Positions 11,090-21,793 of a stretch of DNA of 64,000 nucleotides are shown here, in pieces. The notes under the pieces were generated by a model. It had not been told where the DNA came from. It was given only the letters and a program-made list of their open reading frames with translations, and made no database searches. Source of the DNA: Agapetus fuscipes (lineage: Eukaryota; Arthropoda; Insecta; Trichoptera; Glossosomatidae); assembly GCA_951799405.1 (NCBI GenBank), contig OX637361.1, positions 11,754,170 to 11,818,169 on the forward strand. The letters run 5' to 3'. Position 1 is the stretch's first letter. Every line of letters begins with the position of its first letter. The position numbers and the translations under genes are program-made.

Positions 11090-11266
11090 GCCGTTTCATG
11101 ATGTAGTCACTCCAAGGGCGTTTGAGCATATGATGCCAGAAATTTGCTTGTCTTCAGTGCATTTCGGAACTTTTCATGGTCCTCTAGCTCTCTCACATGA
11201 TGAGGCAGGTGGTTCCAGGCCAGAGGATCAGCAACTGCAAATGCACGCTCTCCAAACACTGTGTTA
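11090..11266 (-). mobile_element. C-LINE 3' end, reverse, fused to a SINE/LINE tail
   Basis: The minus strand encodes NTVFGERAFAVADPLAWNHL, PHHVRELEDHEKFRNALKTS, then KFLASYAQTPLE and a stop. At 11267-11320 a plus-strand CTCTTGAGATTTGCTTCACA tail of the SINE-B/C-LINE type adjoins head-on. Confidence 0.78.
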
Positions 11267-11320
11267 GCTCTTGAGATTTGCTTCACACAACAACAGCGTT
11301 CATAATATAAATCATCCTGA

Positions 11321-12257
11321 AATTTTAACACCTTATTGCGAATCTTTATAGTCTTTTCTTGACTACTTCATCTTAACAATCCAGAATTCTGAAGATCCTA
11401 TTTAGATCATTCGAATCCTCTTATGATTCTGGGCTTTTGATTCGTTCAAACATCTTATTTATTGGACAATCTTGCCGGCAACCCTCTTGAAAATCTCGTA
11501 TCTAGTTCAGTTCACAAAGAATGCTTTCTTCTTTCTTTTACTTTCAAATCAATTAACAGATAAATGTCAGTGCTGTAGAAAGTAACCCACTCTGAAGTTT
11601 AAAGTCATGGCTCAACCAACAGCAAATTATAACATAAATATTTTTCGCAAGCTAGAATCTTTTCGCCATTGTGATCAATAATTTTGCCAAAGTTACCATC
11701 ACTGATCGGTTTCACTTCATTAGTGATTCATTCTATGGTTAGACAATTGAAAACAGTTCATTTTTTGCTTTTAGAATCGACAATAAATAAAAACTTAACA
11801 CAAAATTGTTGTATTTAATTTTCCTGAAGGTACACGTCATGCTGGAAATGCGTCGTTTTAAATTTTTGAATTTCACTTTTTTCAGTTTTTCTTCACTCAC
11901 CACTATATGTGTATAAATCCACTGTCTTTTTGGGACTCAAAATGTTAATTTTCACTTCACAGTTTTGTTTTTAAATTTAATTTAGTAGTTTTGTTTCTTC
12001 TCAGAACCAGTAGAGGTCCTTAGACGACTCTTGCACCTGAGCTTCTAGACCTGAAACAATACAAGAAAAATATCCATTAGTTTTGTTTGTGAATCTAGAG
12101 TTTTATACATCTAAGAGCCTGAACCTAATATAATACATGCTTATTTTTGAACCGAAAACAAATGTATTTTTTTCCTTGACTAATAGTTCGTATGAAGTTG
12201 ATTCCCATGCTGTAAAAATTTGGTTTACTTTTGCAAATACCACCCCATTTTCCCTCT
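11321..12257. other. unassigned DNA
   Basis: No coding or repeat identified. Confidence 0.6.
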
Positions 12258-12662
12258 GCGAGCTTGGTCGTCGCTGTAGAAAGCGCCGATTCTCAAGCAA
12301 GACCCATTTGCTGTAAGACTAGATGGACCTTTAGTGATCGGTCTTTGATAAAGGTATATCGACGGTTAAAAGTAAATAGGGCATAAGCGACGCTTTGGTC
12401 GAAAATGAGTTATGAATGCTATCCTAATTAAAATGGTCCGTTCTTTCTAATGCGCTAACTCCCGTAGCTCTACGATGATTTTTTTGTTATTTATACCCAA
12501 GCAAACGACTGCGTTTTCGAAGTATGGTTTTGGTGTAACCGACAAGATATAGCATATTTGAAAATATAAATAGTACTTTTTTTTTGTGCTCCGCCGGGAT
12601 TCGAATCCACAACCTTCCATTAACGAGACCAAAGTGCTAACCACTTGACTACGGACCGGTCT
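12258..12662 (-). mobile_element. SINE-B, reverse, split by about 200 bp of unknown DNA
   Basis: GAGCTTGGTCGTCGCTGTAG..GATCGGTCTTTGATAAAGG (12258-12353) and ATATTTGAAAATATAAATAG..CTTGACTACGGACCGGTC (12560-12662). The intervening block matches nothing else I see here. Confidence 0.82.
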
Positions 12663-13025
12663 TAATATGTCACTTATTCAGTTTAACCTTTAAGGTATCG
12701 ATATGAGCTTGACATGTCTAGTAAACATTGTTTTATGTATCTACTTGTGTTCTTCGGTTGTGTGGTTGTATAGCATATCTACCTACACTTGCATATGGGC
12801 CGGCACGGAGGGGTGGCGTGATATATGTCCTCCACGACAGGGAAGATTGGAATACGTCACCCTAATATATGGCGCCCAAATACAGACCTACCAAAAACTT
12901 TAATCACTTTCTCTTCTTCTTCTTCTTCTTCCTCAGCCTCTTCTAGGCCTCCTCCAAGATTTTCCATGCTCTTCAATCGGCTGCTGTGATGAGCGCTTAT
13001 TTCAATGCGAGATTTCATTGTTTAG
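12663..13025. other. unassigned DNA with a (TTC)n run
   Basis: Nothing recognised beyond the microsatellite. Confidence 0.6.
12904..12932 (+). repeat. (TTC)n microsatellite
   Basis: TCTCTTCTTCTTCTTCTTCT. Confidence 0.85.
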
Positions 13026-13650
13026 ATTAGATTAGATTAGAAATTGGGTATTGGCCAGACGAATTATAAAGAGAAAGTATATTTTGCAAGAATAGATGAA
13101 TGTCGTGGTAGAGGAAGGCCGAGAAAAGTATGGATGGATCAAATTTCTGAAATAGCGAATGAATGGGATATCCAGAGTCATAATAAAAGGAGGGCTTGTA
13201 TGAAAAAGGTTATGACTCTGGATGAAATGAAAGAAGTATATAAGGACAGGAAGAAGTGGCGGCTAATCTGCAATGTTGATTTGTAATGTTGGTTTATTAA
13301 GTTGGTACATTTTTTGTATAGGAAATTATTGCCTTTTTTTTGTATAGATTTCTTTTTAACGTTTTGCTGTATTTTATAAACTTAAATGTTATTTATTATT
13401 TGTATTCCTTGGCTCATAGGTTGGTATGAGGCTGACCACCCATACTGTAAAAATTGGTTCACTTTGCTAATGTCGCCCCTGTGTCAGGGAAGTTCGGCAA
13501 AAATTGTAGGGCTTGTGTTAATTTGAGGTTTGGATTTTATTTGTAAGTACACATTCAGCATTTGTAACCGCGAACTACACGTGTTTGTTTGTGGGCATGC
13601 ATTTGAGAGCCTTAAACGTTAATATATCTCTACAACTTATATACAGATTA
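13026..13650 (+). mobile_element. R-LINE 3' end: RT C-terminus and 3' UTR
   Basis: The frame 13044-13286 reads VYFARIDECRGRGRPRKVWM, DQISEIANEWDIQSHNKRRA, CMKKVMTLDEMKEVYKDRKK, then WRLICNVDL and a stop. GRGRPRKxWMDQI..DRxxWR is the RTE-like C-terminal signature. The 3' UTR follows. A GATTAGATTAGATTAG run immediately precedes the truncated coding part at 13023, as if the copy had inserted at, or been primed on, an existing tail. Confidence 0.88.
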
Positions 13651-13835
13651 TTTATAGATTGTCACATGAGTGTAGAACCAGTAACCACCCTATACCCTTC
13701 CTCCCTGCATGGCCTCCGTGACAATATTATATTACACAACCCTCCGAGAGTCGTGCATACGAGCAGTATGTATATATATACAGCTGGTATCCACACACTT
13801 CTATATTGTAGCCATATACACGTGTGCGAGCATTG

Positions 13836-14126
13836 AGTAATAACATAGAGGAGAAAAAACTAACATAATGCATTGATACATACTATGGCCCGCATTTGTC
13901 TCAATCCTGTCAAACGTTGTAGTCATACGAAATAAGGCCATTTTGTCCAAATACATTTTGTGTGTTCGACACACAAGCATAACACATCCCGTAATGTCTT
14001 AATGATTTTTCCTTTTTTTCGTCAATTTTAGCGATCACAATATTTATAACGCGTGTTATCTGTCAACTGGCAGCCATTATTATTTGCAATAGTTTTTGTC
14101 ATGTTCATTTGTCAATTTGTCATGTA
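13836..14126 (+). repeat. repeat Y, left part
   Basis: GAGTAATAACATAGAGGAGA, CCTGTCAAACGTTGTAGTCA, AACACATCCCGTAATGTCTT; interrupted by an R-LINE 3' UTR. Confidence 0.82.
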
Positions 14127-14385
14127 TGTTCCTTGACTTATAGGTTGTTATGCGGCTGACCACCCATACTGTAAAAAATTGGTTCACTTTGCCAATGTCA
14201 CCCCTGTTTCAGGGAAGGACGGCAAGAGTTGCAAGGCTTATGTTCATTTGAGATTGGGTTTTATATTGTAGGTCCACATGCGGCATGTGTTAGCGCGAAA
14301 TTATGCATATCTGCTTGTGGGAATGCATTTAATATAAATCTTAAATGATATATAGCTTTGCAGCTTAGATTAGATTAGATTAGAT
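14127..14385 (+). mobile_element. R-LINE 3' UTR inserted in repeat Y
   Basis: Full 3' UTR from TTCCTTGACTTATAGG to CTTAGATTAGATTAGATTAG. It interrupts repeat Y, whose two halves (13836-14126, 14386-14540) are colinear with the 39.5-40.2-kb copy. Confidence 0.88.
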
Positions 14386-14540
14386 AGTATCAACTTTCTA
14401 GGAACATTTTTTTACATTCGCCCGAGTTGTTTTGTACACATGAAAATGCAGCTGTAAAGTTCTTTGTTCTCTTTCTTACTAATGAACATTTTCGTAAGTA
14501 AGTTGAAACAGATATATAACGCATACAGTCTCGTTTAAAC
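14386..14540 (+). repeat. repeat Y, right part
   Basis: AACTTTCTAGGAACATTTTT, CATTCGCCCGAGTTGTTTTG, to TTTCGTAAGTAAGTTGAAAC. Confidence 0.82.
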
Positions 14541-14825
14541 AATGTCTAGTCCACGGATATCACAAGTCAATGTGTATGACAGTACCCCAGCCCTCACGTG
14601 CCGCACAGGATATAGCGACGGCCATTTTTTAACGTCGTTCCAAAAACTGAAAAGCCAAGGGGATGGTCTACAAAGACAAATTCACCTTCACGTTTCTGTA
14701 GGGGTAGAAACACGCACCCTTAATTTTATTATATGATTTTGTACATGGGTGGAGTCGATAATTTTTTGATTATTTGAAAAGTTTTTCTTGTCGTTTTTCT
14801 CAATGCAGATCTTTTGTTGTGTATC

Positions 14826-15050
14826 TAATCTAATCTAAGCTGCAAGGATATATACCATTTAAGATTTACATTAAATGCATTCCCACAAGCAGACATGTAT
14901 AATTTCGCGCTAACACATGCCGCATGTGGACCTACATTATAAGAACCCATCTCAAATGAACGTAAGCCCTTCAACTCTTGCCGTCCTTCCCTGAGACAGG
15001 GGTGACATTGGCAAAGTGAACCAGTTTTTCACAGTATGGGTTGTGTACTT
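14826..15050 (-). mobile_element. R-LINE 3' UTR, reverse
   Basis: Starts TCTAATCTAATCTAAGCTGC (tail complement) and runs to AGTATGGGTTGTG. Confidence 0.88.
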
Positions 15051-16164
15051 CACGAGAAAAACTCATATTGTTAGGTTTAAATTGGAATTACGGTCGTTTG
15101 ACATATTTGCAATTATAATAACTACACAGTTATAAGAGAACTTACATTATTCTAGACGTTTCGTTAGCGACGTAGCTTACGTTTTCAGAAGCGCTATTTG
15201 CTAGATTCCTTATACTTTGGATATCCATACAAGTCGGAGATTGCTAGCGCTTGCGAAAGAACTCCATAGATAAAAAAAATCACAGTACCTACATCTTATT
15301 TTTGGACACGAATCGCCAGCTCGTCGCCTTAAGGTCGTAAGGTATTTAGCAGAATAGCACTTCAGGGGACACCCTCTCTCTGCACGACGACTTAGAATGA
15401 ACTTTTTTTTTATTTAAATTAAAAAAAAATAACTGTGTACCTACTTACGAGTATAATAATTGCAAAAACCTTATATTATCGACTCATGGATCTAGAAATG
15501 AAGATATCCAGCTATCTTTCAACTTAAGACATCAATCATGTTAAGCAAACGACTTAACTATTGATCCATCGACTAAATACAACGCAAGCAAGTACTTATT
15601 CTACACATAATTAATAATTACACACTTTAAACTTTCACGTGATAAATTACGTGAGCCTGAAACTTTCGCCATCAACGTGAAACATTTTGTGAAAACTTTT
15701 CAGGGTAATATTTAACGTTATCATAAAACAAGTCAAAGTTTAGCTGAGCGGAAGATCTAAATTTACTGATATTCAAAAACAAACTCCTCCGCGGGAGAGG
15801 GGTCCTCCAAGCGCGGACAGCTCCTCAAGCAAGGGAGACTTCCAAAGTGGATAACTCCTAGAGTGGCAGAGTCATATTCCTCCCACAGACTATAACCTCT
15901 GCATGACATTTTTGCTCGTAAACTCTTTTCCTTTATTTCCCTGAAAACATAGCTCATAATATGTGCATGTCATCATAACGTAAACCTACATGTGATACCA
16001 ATCGAAATATACTCGTATATATAAGTTTTCGGAGCAACAGAGCCGTGTGACGTGCCAAATCAGTTTTAGCGTAAATCAGTTCCCAGGCAATCGTCATCAC
16101 TCTTATTTTAATTTTCTAATGTTTGCACATTCACCGAGTGAAAATTCATTTTTAATTTAATAAT
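15051..16164. other. unassigned DNA
   Basis: The longest stretch without a recognised feature in the left third; no convincing exon. Confidence 0.6.
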
Positions 16165-16660
16165 TAAAAAGACCTTCAGGTCTATTCATACAAGAATAAA
16201 TGAGCACAAAAGAGCTTTTAGAGGTCTATCCGGGTACTCTAAGATGGCGGATCACTGTATCGAAAACGACCATTCGTTTGATATAACAGGATTAAAGATC
16301 CTTTACTCGGGGTGCAAGGGTAGACAACTAATGGCTCTTGAAACTCTAGAAATTCAAAAACATTTGAGCCATGTTGTTAATAAACAAATACCTACTCCTT
16401 CTCCTCTTCTAACAAAGCCCACCTTTAAAAAAACCCACCCACTTTCTCCTCTCTAAATAAATACGCATTCCTTTCTAACAATACCTACCTACTTAAAAAA
16501 CCCACTTTCTCTTCCCAAAATGTATTTGTTCTAACCCTTGTATTTTAATTTTAAAAACTTCAGTTAGCCTCTGATGATGAACCGAGCAGGTTTGACAGCG
16601 CTTAGGCATTATAACTCATATGTGAAAATAAAAACTATGTGTTTTTTAAATAAAAAAGTT
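16165..16660 (+). mobile_element. Penelope-like element 3' end (GIY-YIG endonuclease tail and 3' UTR)
   Basis: The plus-strand frame reads FRSIHTRINEHKRAFRGLSG, YSKMADHCIENDHSFDITGL, KILYSGCKGRQLMALETLEI, QKHLSHVVNKQIP. The R-IxEHKRA..S-x-MADHCxExxHSFD..KGRxLxxLExLEI pattern is the C-terminal half of the GIY-YIG endonuclease of Penelope-like retroelements (the catalytic Arg is present; the GIY-YIG strand itself is cut off). Downstream, CTGATGATGAACCGAGCAGG at 16571 resembles a hammerhead core. 5'-truncated and inactive. Confidence 0.82.
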
Positions 16661-16774
16661 TTTTAACTCTTATTTTAGTTATATGACGCTGTATTTTATG
16701 TCTCTTTTTTATTGCTAACATATAAAATTCCGTGGCATACATATTTTTTTACAGTTTCTTGTGCATTATTATTC

Positions 16775-16960
16775 TTGTTCCCTAATTTTGGTGTGAGGCT
16801 GACCACTCACGCAGTACAAACTGTTTAACTTTTTCCAATATCACGCCTGTTTCATGGAAAGTCGACAAGGTTTATATTCATTTCAGTTTTGGGTCTTGCT
16901 TTGTGTGTGTAGGTACATGCAGAATGTGTAAGCGCAAACTTTTCAACTAAGGTCTTAGAT
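16775..16960 (+). mobile_element. R-LINE 3' UTR, diverged
   Basis: GGTGTGAGGCTGACCACTCA and CCTGTTTCATGGAAAGTCGA are recognisable; the tail is degraded to GGTCTTAGAT. Confidence 0.65.
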
Positions 16961-16964
16961 CATT

Positions 16965-17035
16965 AAATCAAAGTTGCAAAACTCGCGCTTACACATGCTG
17001 CATGTGAGCATGCGTACATAAATGTTTGGTATAAC
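16965..17035 (-). mobile_element. R-LINE 3' UTR, short reverse fragment
   Basis: Contains CGCGCTTACACATGCTGCATGTG in reverse, adjoining the forward copy at 16775-16960 tail to tail. Confidence 0.5.
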
Positions 17036-17304
17036 GTTTGATTGTCGCCTGTTGAGTGTTCGTTTGTTGGAAGGTTTCTTGTGCTCGTCCTAGGGTTCTT
17101 TTACAACTACATAAACAAAGAGGGTGGTGGCTTTGGAGGCACTAGAGCATCCTAAAGGAAGATCTAAGGGGGGGTGGGGTAGCGAGGGACTGAGGGGATC
17201 ACGAGAGCCTTTGTGATGTTATCCAGTAATAGCGTTTTATTTGCAATGTTCTCTTTTCAGTTCACATTACTGAGGGAAACGTTAACTGACAATGGCTGAT
17301 TTCT

Positions 17305-17575
17305 TATTTGAATGAATTTAAATTTTTAAATTATAATACAAACGTTTTCGACTTAGTCAGTCATCATCTGTATCCTTAGTACCTACCTACCTTCGAGTTG
17401 CAAAACTTGAGTAATGTAAAGTTTACGGCAATTATTAAAGAGTGATTTCCTCCAAAATCTGCCGTTATTGTTTGTTTGAACTTGATTTTCTTCATCACTG
17501 TAACTCTTTTGCTAAGACTTTCCTACCTGATGATGACTGACTAAGTCGAAAACGTTTGTATTATAATTTATTTAT
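17305..17575. repeat. foldback with hammerhead-like motifs in both arms
   Basis: Outer arms TTATAATACAAACGTTTTCG (17331-17350) and its exact complement (17548-17567). Both arms contain a CTGATGA..GACTGACTAAGTC..GAAA core (exact at 17527-17551; the left arm has CAGATGA). The interior is a copy of the AAAGAGTG foldback (17425-17520). Confidence 0.85.
17527..17551 (+). ncRNA. candidate hammerhead ribozyme core
   Basis: CTGATGA, stem II GACT-GACTA-AGTC, then GAAA: every invariant base of the hammerhead core from CUGAUGA to GAAA is present and stem II can pair. Stems I and III and the UH cleavage site are not clear from the flanks. Hammerheads are an established feature of Penelope-like element termini. 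Confidence 0.5.
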
Positions 17576-17699
17576 TTTTAAATATAGTAGGTATATGTGT
17601 GAATTAAAAAACAGTGTTTGAATAAAAAAAAAAGTTTTTTGAAAAACAAACCAATAAACATGAATTTTCAGTGTTAGGTAATACACAAACCATAAAAAA

Positions 17700-17890
17700 T
17701 ATAGATACGGATAAGCTCGCGCATTCACATCCCGCATGTGGACCTACAATATAAAAACCCAATCTCGAATGAACATAAGCCCTGGAACTCTTTCCGACCT
17801 TCCCTGAAACAGGGGTGACATTTGCAAAGTGAACCATTTTCTACAGCATGGGTGGTCAGCCGCATACCAACCTATAAGTCAAGGAACATA
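17700..17890 (-). mobile_element. R-LINE 3' UTR, reverse
   Basis: GCATGTGGACCTACAATATA and TTCCCTGAAACAGGGGTGAC in order, ending TATAAGTCAAGGAACATAC. Confidence 0.82.
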
Positions 17891-18935
17891 CACAACAAAT
17901 AACATTTTTAATATCAACAAATTATAATATGTATTATGTTCATGTTGCGTTCATTTGAATTTTTAGGTTTTTGATTTCATTATTACACAGGTAGCTTGTG
18001 GAAGTTTAACTGCACAACTTAAATAATGGATTTAAAAAACATTATTGTAAAATATATATGTGGATTGATAGAATATATGGAATCTTTGTAGTTTCAAGGA
18101 AAGGTTGCCACTTGGGAATGTTTCTCATAACGGTCATAGTATGTATGATGCACAGCTAGGAGTTAAATTTAATTATAGGTAGTCCGCGCTGTACCCTTGT
18201 ATATTTGGTTGACAGGGGCTGCTTTATTGTTCGGGGGGTCATCGGACCTTCCCTTCTACTGCAGAGGACCTTACCCTGGAATGCGGAGGGATGCCTTATA
18301 TTATATACATCCCTTTATAACATAAATATACCTATATACATGGATATATAGAACTGGATGGGCTAAGAAATTTGAGAATTAGAAATACGCTACCGCACTC
18401 ATCATACAATAATCCGAATTCAGTCTATCGGTAACCTTCCAACTATCAATAGGTGTGTTACCTAATTGGGAAAAAAATCCATTTAATTGCCAAACTAGGT
18501 ATTTTCTAAACGTGCCAACAAAAGAGAGTAAATGTATTATAGAATATGGAATATTATTTCACTTTAATCACTATTCTATATGGTCACGTTGATAAAAATT
18601 ATCTTTCGTTTGTCGAAATATTTTGTTCGCGAAAGTGACCGCCATTTTTAGAACTAGTGATGTTCAAATATGCAGGTAATTAACATTTTTAAATTAAGAA
18701 TTTATCATATATTTTCATTCTTTCAACAACACTAGTAACAGATTCCGTTGCCGTGGTGATTTCATGATTTCCATGGTGATGTGTAAATAGATTGAAGACG
18801 GAGTAGAGACACGTTGCTTACTTAGAAAATGAGAAAAGCATTTCATATGTCGTGAGCGAGACAGCATTATAAGCAATGTATGGTGTCAAAGACGGTGCAT
18901 CATGTTGATTGGTACTACATCACATTCATAGCCTC
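17891..18935. other. unassigned DNA
   Basis: Nothing recognised; (CT)n follows at 18936. Confidence 0.6.
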
Positions 18936-18959
18936 TCTCTCTCTCTCTAGCCTGGTACC

Positions 18960-19560
18960 CTCTTACAGAGCAGGCTTAGGAAGGGGAAAGGATTACCCTG
19001 AACAACTTCGTCACTTTAAGATGGATACGTTGTATGATAGGCTCAATATTTCTGAACTTGTATATCTTTGTAAGCTCATACGTGGAGATTTGGACACAAC
19101 AGATATTGAGTGCTTGCATTTTCATGTAAATATATATATAAAGATAATTTCAAGAAATAGCGCAACGTTTAGACTCAAGAAATACAATTCCAATGTTGGT
19201 CATTTTCGACCTATTGATCGAATGATGAGCTCCTACAATTCTTTAGAGAGAGTTCGTCCTGATATTGATATATTTTCCAGTTCAATAGAATCACTTAAAA
19301 ACTGCAATAAGGGGTAATTTTTGTTGACATTGATAATTTTAATTTAATATATACATACCTTCTCCCGCTAATGCCGCTATACCTACTCATTGTACTTTAG
19401 CTGTTCAAAACATTCATATTGTTAAAATGTATATGCGATAGATGTCTATTATTGGAGGATTGGAGATACTTATGTATTTGTATTATGTGTTTGTGTATGT
19501 GCAACTCTTTTGTTCTGTTGGCGTCTTTTTATAAAATAAAAAAAATAAAAAAAAATAGCC
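18960..19560 (+). mobile_element. K-LINE-related 3' end with A-rich tail
   Basis: The plus-strand frame ending at 19317 has YNSNVGHFRPIDRMMSSYNS and PDIDIFSSSIESLKN. This matches the architecture of the K-LINE C-terminal tail (YYSPINRMCRLLN..LDL), though it is diverged. About 240 bp of 3' UTR follow, ending in ATAAAATAAAAAAAATAAAA. A (CT)n microsatellite (18936-18950) lies just upstream of the homologous part. Confidence 0.65.
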
Positions 19561-19847
19561 CCTCCATTTAATACTTCTTCCATGCCTATATAAATGTACT
19601 ACAAAATATATTTGTAGAACAAATATATAACTATCTACCTATATGCATGCATAGAAGGGAAAGACAGGAAGGCTTTCCAAAAAGCGTGCTATTCGGCGAA
19701 AGCAAAAAATAAACGTTTGAAATTCACCGACGCGACGGTAACCATGGATTTTTTTTTTGCTTCCTGAAATCAAGTCAACCAATACAGTGGCTGAGTAAAA
19801 AAATTGTAAATGCTTCGTTTTGATAGCTATTGATTGACTCAATGATA

Positions 19848-19938
19848 AACGATGCAGCATGTGTGAGCGCGAAATTATGCGTGTCTGCTTGTGGGAATGC
19901 ATGCATGTAATGTGAATCTCCAATGTATCATATCTTTG
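19848..19938 (+). mobile_element. R-LINE 3' UTR, left half, interrupted by a GT-MITE
   Basis: Runs GCAGCATGTGTGAGCGCGAA to CATATCTTTG. The right half resumes at 20797 with CTTTGCAACTTAGATTAG, so the MITE has duplicated CTTTG. Confidence 0.88.
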
Positions 19939-20796
19939 GGGTTGTCCATATATTACGTCATCCGCATTAAGGGGGGGGGGGGAGTCTGGTCTGCGGATGA
20001 TGGCAAATGATGTACGAGTACCAAAAGTGACGTCGTTCTTGTAAATACCAATTTCTACAAAATATACAAAGTATTATGTAAGTAATATAACATTATTAAT
20101 TATTAAGCTCATCTATTATTACAGCAAGAGGGGGGGGGAGGGGTCATTAGTGGGTGGTCATAGTGGGGGGTCATAGTGGGCAGCCAAAGAAGCATTTCAA
20201 CCGCTTTCAATCCGTGTTAAATTCAGCAGCAAGGCTCATATTCGGGATATCCAAATTCGCTCACATCACTCCGCTGTTAAAAAAACTACACTGGCTTCGT
20301 TTCCCGGAGAGGGTGGTCTACCGTGTTTGTCTGATGGTATATAAAGCCATCAATGGCGTGGCTCCACCTTATCTGACTGACATGATTTCGCCTGTTGAGA
20401 TGGGTGTGAGGAGGCAGACACTCAGATCTGCGGGCGATGGTGCGATCAATTTGGTTCAGCCGCACCGTCAGATCCGTACAAATTTTGGAGACCGTGCTTT
20501 CTGTGTTGCGGGTCCGTTGGAGTGGAACAGACTGCCACCCGGAGTGAAGAACTCCAAATCTATGGGCATATTTCGCGGAGCTCTCAAGACGCACCTTTTC
20601 AAAAAGTCTTATCCGTGATCGGAGAGGGCCCTTGAGGTGTGACACACACAAAAACGGCGCTCTCTTATCATGTGCAATTAAAAATAAATAAGCCTGATAT
20701 ATATATATATATATATTAGATAATCACTAAAGGATGATTGTAAGGGGGGGGGGTCGAAAATCGGCCAAAATCGATGACGTAATTTATGGACGGCCC
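19939..20796 (+). mobile_element. GT-MITE with an inserted C-LINE 3' end
   Basis: GGGTTGTCCATATATTACGT to GACGTAATTTATGGACGGCC. It sits in an R-LINE 3' UTR with CTTTG duplicated, and is itself split by C-LINE 20178-20716. Confidence 0.93.
20178..20716 (+). mobile_element. C-LINE 3' end inserted in a GT-MITE
   Basis: Encodes GQPKKHFNRFQSVLNSAARL, ISKFAHITPLLKKLHWLRFP, RVVYRVCLMVYKAINGVAPP, FGDRAFCVAGPLEWNRLPPG and FRGALKTHLFKKSYP, the CR1/L2 RT C-terminal region, 145 residues without a stop. The 3' UTR has CCCTTGAGGTGTGACACACA and ends in (AT)n at the right edge of the MITE interior. Nearly identical to 37413-38112, so relatively young. Confidence 0.9.
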
Positions 20797-20826
20797 CTTT
20801 GCAACTTAGATTAGATTAGATTAGAT
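20797..20826 (+). mobile_element. R-LINE 3' end, right half with GATTA tail
   Basis: CTTTGCAACTTAGATTAGAT followed by further TTAGA units; completes the 19848-19938 copy. Confidence 0.88.
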
Positions 20827-21206
20827 GTATTATTGCCAGTTTTTTTTTTAAATAAACACAAAAAAAAACACATCTCGACGTCTCTCCTAATATCCGTAAT
20901 AGGTATAACATCATACCTGCATGCATGTTCAATAGTAGACCAGCGTGTCGCGTGTTTTGGCCAAATAAATCGATCACTCTCAGAGCGACAGAGAGGCAGA
21001 GAGAGTGAGTGAGAGGCAGAGAGAGTGAGTGAGAGGCCGAGAGAAGCAGGGGCAGCACGCAATGCACTTCGTGTGTGGACACAATATACCATTTATTAGC
21101 ATCGTTCAAATTCCGGACCATACTCGCGCATAGTGAAACCGTATTTTTAGAAGTCGATTTATTTTTAATTTGATCGGCGCTAACATAGTATAAATAAACG
21201 CATGCA
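20827..21206. other. unassigned DNA around the GA-rich repeat
   Basis: The overlapping minus-strand ORFs of 93-101 residues are Leu/Ser-rich readings of the GA repeat. Confidence 0.6.
20990..21046 (+). repeat. GA-rich tandem repeat, 20-bp period
   Basis: AGAGGCAGAGAGAGTGAGTG twice, then AGAGGCCGAGAGA. Confidence 0.85.
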
Positions 21207-21449
21207 ACTCAAATAAGCTGCACATGTATATCAACTTATTACCGCCGAAGGGCTAGCGCGTAGAACCTTTTTATTTCCACTGATAAGCGAGCTGGCCTTA
21301 CGCTAACCACTTCACTTGAAGTGGAGTTTTCCCAGCTTACGAGAAGGCAGTTTTTTTTTATTTATTGTGAAGGCTGAGTAAACCTTGAGATTGAACCCTT
21401 ACTGTCGGCATGGAATGCAAGCATTCCACCAATTGAGCTTTTGACCTTT
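21207..21449 (-). mobile_element. SINE-A2, reverse, in a three-part mosaic
   Basis: CAAATAAGCTGCACATGTAT to CATTCCACCAATTGAGCTTT, then the heterodimer junction GACCTTTTTACGAGC. Confidence 0.82.
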
Positions 21450-21556
21450 TTACGAGCTTGGTCGTCTTCGCTACAAAGCGCCAATTCTCAAGCAAGACCA
21501 AGTTTCTGTAAGGCTGGATGGACTTTTGGTGACCGGTCATTGATAAAGTTTTATGA
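21450..21556 (-). mobile_element. SINE-B body, reverse, truncated by a forward SINE-A2
   Basis: CGAGCTTGGTCGTCTTCGCT..GTGACCGGTCATTGATAAAG. The SINE-B head is replaced at 21557 by forward SINE-A2 sequence. Confidence 0.85.
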
Positions 21557-21690
21557 AAGTGGTTGGTGTGAGGCCGGCTTCCTTACCCGTAAAAATAAAT
21601 AGGTCCCGAATCGCCACATGCGACCCCTTCGGGAATAACGCAGGCAAGAAGTTACACTATATGTGTAGCTTAGTTGCGTTGCGTTACCCT
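21557..21690 (+). mobile_element. SINE-A2 3' half, forward
   Basis: AAAGTGGTTGGTGTGAGGCC through GTGTAGCTTAGTTGCGTTGC. With 21207-21449 it gives an inverted pair around SINE-B. Confidence 0.88.
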
Positions 21691-21793
21691 TAGCTAATCA
21701 ACTGTTTGACGTCACAACTTATTTACGTTTGAAATGCGCAGTAGGTACCTATTAAAATTCCTTTGCGGGCTGTCAGTTTTGAAAAGCACCACA

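Noticed and set aside
20286..20651. 121-residue minus-strand ORF (and its mirror at 37458-37751)
   Set aside because: Antisense shadows of the C-LINE RT C-terminus.
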